This document shows positions 5,707 to 8,503 of a stretch of DNA of 8,503 nucleotides, piece after piece. Below the pieces are notes generated by a model. That model saw nothing but the letters and a program-made list of their open reading frames with translations. It did not search any database and had not been told where the DNA came from. How positions within the stretch are numbered: position 1 is the first letter of the stretch; the number at the start of each line of letters is the position of its first letter. Source of the stretch: Treponema sp. UBA4319 (lineage in GTDB: Bacteria; Spirochaetota; Spirochaetia; Treponematales; Treponemataceae); assembly GCA_002393865.1 (NCBI GenBank), contig DGUD01000194.1:2723-11225 (forward strand). Direction: 5' to 3'. Made by a program: the position numbers and the translations under genes.

Positions 5707-6576
5707 CTAGGCTTTCCTTATAAGGCCTTCCACCGCTGCGGCTGCGGCGTCAACGTATCCTTCCGTGAGCGACTCGACTTCGCCGTTGTCCACCGCGACT
5801 GACATTTTCTGCTCCACGGGGATGCGGGCAAGCACCTTGAGCGAGAAGTCCTCGGCGATGCGGTTGATGTTGCTCTCGCCGAACACGTTCAGCTCCTTGC
5901 CGCAGTCGGGGCATCTGACGTAGCTCATGTTCTCGATGAGGCCGAGGATGGGGACATGCATCATGTTCGCCATGTTCACCGCTTTCTCCACGATGACACG
6001 GACCAGCTGCTGCGGCGATGAGACCACGATAATCCCGTCCACCGGAATGGACTGGAATACGGTGAGCGGCACGTCGCCTGTTCCCGGCGGGCAGTCAACG
6101 AACATAAAGTCAACGTTGTCCCATACCACGTCCGTCCAGAACTGGCGGACTGCCCCGGAGATGACAGGACCGCGCCAGATGACGGGATCCGTGCTGTGCG
6201 GCAGCAGGAAATTCATGGACATTATCTGCACGCCGCCCTTGCTCTGCACAGGCTTCAGGAATTCCTGCGCCTTGCCGTCCGTGCCGGTCATGGAGTCGGT
6301 CTCCGCCCGCTCTTCCTCAAGCCCGAAAGCCATCGGGATGGAAGGGCCGGTGATATCCGCGTCAAGAATCGCGGCTCGGTAGCCGTCCTTGGTGATTTTT
6401 GCGGCGAGCAGGCTCGTGACGAGCGATTTGCCGACGCCGCCCTTGCCGCTGACAATGCCGATGACCTTGCCGATCTTGCTCATTTCGTTGGGTTTCTCCA
6501 GCATGCTCTGCGGCGCTGTCCGTTCGGAACAGCTGCTGCCGCAGGTGCTGCAGTCATGGGTGCATTCTGTACTCAT
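5707..6576 (-). CDS. mrp: Mrp/NBP35-type Fe-S cluster carrier ATPase
   Basis: The protein has 289 residues. The P-loop of the deviant Walker A type is GKGGVGKS (44-51), followed by LDADITGPSIP (71-81), WRGPVISGAVRQF (134-146), the Walker B-like FVDCPPGTGD (159-168), SSPQQ (186-190) and ENMSYVRCPDC (215-225). The CxxC pair Cys222/Cys225 is where Mrp/ApbC dimers hold a bridging 4Fe-4S cluster. An N-terminal cysteine cluster (Cys5, Cys9, Cys12, Cys16) recalls the N-terminal cluster site of eukaryotic NBP35 but with different spacing. Proteins of this family carry Fe-S clusters to target apoproteins in the cytoplasm, with nucleotide-driven changes. ATG (6574-6576) has AAGGAG eight bases upstream. 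It is the first gene of the operon with the C_GCAxxG_C_C and dus genes. Confidence 0.95.
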   Translation of the reverse strand: MSTECTHDCSTCGSSCSERTAPQSMLEKPNEMSKIGKVIGIVSGKGGVGKSLVTSLLAAKITKDGYRAAILDADITGPSIPMAFGLEEERAETDSMTGTDGKAQEFLKPVQSKGGVQIMSMNFLLPHSTDPVIWRGPVISGAVRQFWTDVVWDNVDFMFVDCPPGTGDVPLTVFQSIPVDGIIVVSSPQQLVRVIVEKAVNMANMMHVPILGLIENMSYVRCPDCGKELNVFGESNINRIAEDFSLKVLARIPVEQKMSVAVDNGEVESLTEGYVDAAAAAVEGLIRKA

Positions 6577-6584
6577 TTTTATTA

Positions 6585-6590
6585 CTCCTT
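6585..6590 (-). promoter_or_regulatory. strong ribosome binding site of mrp
   Basis: AAGGAG on the minus strand, preceded by a run of A, stands eight bases before the mrp ATG and fixes that start. The next in-frame methionines (Met25, Met32) would remove the N-terminal cysteine cluster and have no comparable site. Confidence 0.8.
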
Positions 6591-6601
6591 TTTGTTATCA
6601 G

Positions 6602-6626
6602 TTTCACAGACCGCAGGTCTGCAAAA
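6602..6626 (-). promoter_or_regulatory. inverted repeat in the mrp leader
   Basis: CAGACC-TGC-GGTCTG (6607-6621) is a perfect 6-bp inverted repeat with a 3-base loop. In RNA the stem can be extended to about 11 bp with two G-U pairs by the flanking TTTTG and TGAAA. It lies about 12 bases before the ribosome binding site and is followed by A-rich sequence, not T, so it is not a standard terminator for the upstream gene. An operator or an mRNA hairpin is possible. I see only a weak -10-like TACAAT (6630-6635) upstream of it and no clear -35. The rest of this 124-bp gap holds only a loose 6-bp repeat right after the cls stop. Confidence 0.4.
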
Positions 6627-6700
6627 TGCATTGTAATTTCCCTGTCACGGGTGAGAGAATTCCCAGCAGGGTCGCCGCCCACGCATCGCCCTGCGGCGGA

Positions 6701-8251
6701 TCAGAACAGCGGTGCAAAGATCCGCAGGAGCCAGCCTATGATGCGCTTCGGAAGCGATAGCTGTTCACAGTCCTCAATGCGGATCTCTATGCATTTGCCG
6801 AGTGTCTTTTCAAACTCCTTCCGGATGTCCTGCACAACACTGCAGCCATACAGTACGCAGGCGCACTCAAACTGCAGATAAAAGCTCCGGTAATCGAGAT
6901 TGATCGTCCCGACAACGCCGACCTTATCATCGGAACTCACGTTCTTCGCATGGACAAAGCCCGGTTCATACTCGAAAATGCGCACATGCCCCTTGAGCAG
7001 CTCCGGATAATAGCTCCATGCCGTGCGGTACGCATACCATTTGTCCGGGATATGCGGTGTCATGAGCCGCACATCCACGCCCTTTTTCGCCGCCAGCGTC
7101 AGTGCAGTGACGATCTCATGATCCGGGATCAGGTAGGGGGTCATGATATAGACATACTCCCGGGCGTTGTTGATGATATCCAGATAGACATTCCTTCCGA
7201 CAGATTCTCCGTCCACCGGCGAATCACTGATGGGCTGGATGAAGCCGTCATAGGCAGCACCTGCATGCTCCTGCGGGAGAAAGCTGTCGATGGAACCTGT
7301 ATCTGCCTGCTCCATCTCCCAGAGCTGCAGGAACATCACGGTAAAGCTCCAGGCAGCTTCGCCCCTGCAGATCATGCCGCCGTCCTTCCAGTGGCCGAAC
7401 CGGCGCTTCTGGTTGATATATTCATCGGCAATATTGATGCCGCCCGTGAAGGCAACATTCCCGTCGATCACCAAAATCTTCCGGTGGTCACGGTTGTTCT
7501 GGGAGGAGGACAGCAGCGGCTTGAACGGGTTGAATACCTTGCAGCAAATGCCGATCTCCTCGAGGTCGCTGAAATACTTCTTTGGCATCATGAACTGCGT
7601 CCCGAAGCCGTCATACAGGATCCGGACATCCACGCCTGCCTGTGCCCGCTCCTTGAGCAGATCGAGCAGCTCATCCCACATCTGTCCCATGGAGATAATG
7701 AAGAATTCCACGAAAATATAGTGCTTCGCCTTGCGGATCTCCTGCTTCATCGCTGCAAACATTTCTTCGCCGATGGGGTAGAATTCCGCCTGACGGTTCC
7801 GGTAGACCGGAAACCCGCCATAATCCCGCAGATAGGCCGCAAGTCCTGCGCACGCCGGATCGAGCTTATGCAGATCCTCTGCCGTGTGCGGATCCTCCGG
7901 AAGGCATTTCCGGGTGCTCTGCACCTTCTGCTCATAGGTACGTTTGAACACACGGTGACCGATATCCGTCTTGACCAGAAGATATGCCAGTCCTGCAAAC
8001 ACGGGAATCACCATCATGGCGATGAGCCACGGGATCTTGTATGACGGATTTTCGGACGTATTCGTGATATAAATCACAAGTACGACATCAAGCGCCAGCA
8101 AAATCATATACACGGGGAGGTAGTGCTGGCTGAGGAACGTGACCACAAGCGCCAGTGCAACAAGCTGTATCAGCAGAAGCAGAATGATCAGTGTGTTCCG
8201 GTTGAGTAAGGCACGAACGAGCTTGCGCAGAAAACGCCGCATCTTTCTCAT
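6701..8251 (-). CDS. cls: cardiolipin synthase, phospholipase D family
   Basis: The protein has 516 residues from the chosen ATG. After a basic N-terminus it has membrane segments at about 21-40 and 44-62 and a third hydrophobic stretch at 73-93, as in bacterial Cls. Two HKD motifs follow: HRKILVID with His256, Lys258 and Asp263, and HAKNVSSD with His434, Lys436 and Asp441. Bacterial Cls joins two phosphatidylglycerol molecules to make cardiolipin at the inner membrane. VEFFIISMG and YDGFGTQF before the first motif are also typical. The frame is open to an ATG at 8281 that overlaps the uvrA stop, but ATG at 8249-8251 has GGAGGGGAG seven bases upstream and is preferred. Base composition is visibly lower in GC in several stretches (down to about 43%) than in the neighbouring dus gene. 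Confidence 0.93.
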   Translation of the reverse strand: MRKMRRFLRKLVRALLNRNTLIILLLLIQLVALALVVTFLSQHYLPVYMILLALDVVLVIYITNTSENPSYKIPWLIAMMVIPVFAGLAYLLVKTDIGHRVFKRTYEQKVQSTRKCLPEDPHTAEDLHKLDPACAGLAAYLRDYGGFPVYRNRQAEFYPIGEEMFAAMKQEIRKAKHYIFVEFFIISMGQMWDELLDLLKERAQAGVDVRILYDGFGTQFMMPKKYFSDLEEIGICCKVFNPFKPLLSSSQNNRDHRKILVIDGNVAFTGGINIADEYINQKRRFGHWKDGGMICRGEAAWSFTVMFLQLWEMEQADTGSIDSFLPQEHAGAAYDGFIQPISDSPVDGESVGRNVYLDIINNAREYVYIMTPYLIPDHEIVTALTLAAKKGVDVRLMTPHIPDKWYAYRTAWSYYPELLKGHVRIFEYEPGFVHAKNVSSDDKVGVVGTINLDYRSFYLQFECACVLYGCSVVQDIRKEFEKTLGKCIEIRIEDCEQLSLPKRIIGWLLRIFAPLF

Positions 8252-8258
8252 TGCTTTT

Positions 8259-8267
8259 CTCCCCTCC
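8259..8267 (-). promoter_or_regulatory. ribosome binding site deciding the cls start
   Basis: GGAGGGGAG on the minus strand, seven bases before ATG 8249-8251. The ATG ten codons further upstream (8279-8281) has no purine-rich site before it. This makes the protein 516 rather than 526 residues and removes the apparent overlap with uvrA. Confidence 0.75.
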
Positions 8268-8273
8268 GACTGC

Positions 8274-8503
8274 TTAGCCATTGATGTTCAGATAGGGCGC
8301 AAGGTACTTTCCGGTAAAGGATTCCGGCACCTTGACGACCTCCTCCGGTGTGCCCTGCGCAACGATGCGGCCGCCGCCGTCGCCGCCCTCGGGACCGAGG
8401 TCGATGATGTGGTCGGCAAGCTTTATGACATCGAGGTTGTGCTCGATCATCACCACGGTGTTGCCGGCATCGACCAGACGCTCGAGCACCTCGATGAGCT
8501 GGC
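8274..8503 (-). CDS. uvrA: UvrA excinuclease subunit A, C-terminal end only
   Basis: Only the last 76 codons lie in the window; the gene begins beyond base 8503. The sequence has the UvrA C-terminus: [20 protein letters not shown] (the switch histidine in VMIEHN of the second ABC ATPase domain), then [19 protein letters not shown], a [14 protein letters not shown] strand, and a final tail [11 protein letters not shown]. UvrA scans DNA for lesions in nucleotide excision repair with UvrB and UvrC. The cls gene follows after 22 bp, with no terminator between them, so cls may be read partly from the uvrA transcript. Confidence 0.96.
   Translation of the reverse strand, partial: QLIEVLERLVDAGNTVVMIEHNLDVIKLADHIIDLGPEGGDGGGRIVAQGTPEEVVKVPESFTGKYLAPYLNING

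Noticed and set aside
6950..8044. Plus-strand open frame of 364 codons opposite cls
   Set aside because: It lies opposite both HKD motifs of a well-supported Cls; no motif and no ribosome binding site were seen.
8252..8281. Longer cls start overlapping the uvrA stop by eight bases
   Set aside because: No ribosome binding site before ATG 8281, while ATG 8251 has a very strong one.
1..8503. CRISPR array, insertion sequence, phage genes, tRNA or rRNA
   Set aside because: No regularly spaced repeats, transposase, terminal repeats, integrase or tRNA-like fold was seen on either strand; nearly all of the window is explained by conserved chromosomal genes.

Overview
This window reads as ordinary chromosomal DNA from a GC-rich anaerobic Firmicute. 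My best guess is a Negativicute of the Selenomonas/Mitsuokella type. That is an inference from the gene families present (GGGtGRT protein, C_GCAxxG_C_C redox protein, DUF4912 protein, GH57-like protein) and from Shine-Dalgarno-rich starts; no rRNA gene is present to settle it. All nine genes lie on the minus strand, so transcription runs from high to low coordinates. No mobile element, CRISPR array, tRNA or rRNA was seen. The longest gap between genes is about 185 bp.

In order of transcription, the window opens with the 3' end of uvrA (8503-8274). A cardiolipin synthase-type phospholipase D protein follows (8251-6701), with its own strong ribosome binding site. After a 124-bp gap comes a tight three-gene operon: an Mrp/NBP35-type Fe-S carrier ATPase (6576-5707), a C_GCAxxG_C_C cysteine-rich redox protein (5705-5169), and a tRNA-dihydrouridine synthase (5172-4159, ATGA overlap). 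Next is a DUF4912 protein with a SAP/Rho-N-like N-terminus (4102-3428), preceded by a good sigma-70-type promoter that may give an almost leaderless mRNA. A 185-bp leader holding three stem-loops separates it from a GH57-fold protein (3242-1665). Last, a well-formed promoter drives a NifU-like Fe-S scaffold protein (1516-815) and a GGGtGRT-family protein (749-1, cut by the window edge).

Two themes stand out. The first is iron-sulfur and thiol chemistry: the Mrp carrier, the C_GCAxxG_C_C protein, the NifU-like scaffold and its GGGtGRT partner all lie within 6.6 kb, without any cysteine desulfurase in view. The second is the DUF4912/GH57 pair. The GH57 protein keeps the full length and overall sequence pattern of the alpha-glucan branching/amylase family. 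By eye alignment, however, it has lost both catalytic acids and the active-site histidines, so it looks like a conserved pseudoenzyme (a possible glucan-binding or regulatory protein). That is the most interesting feature here.
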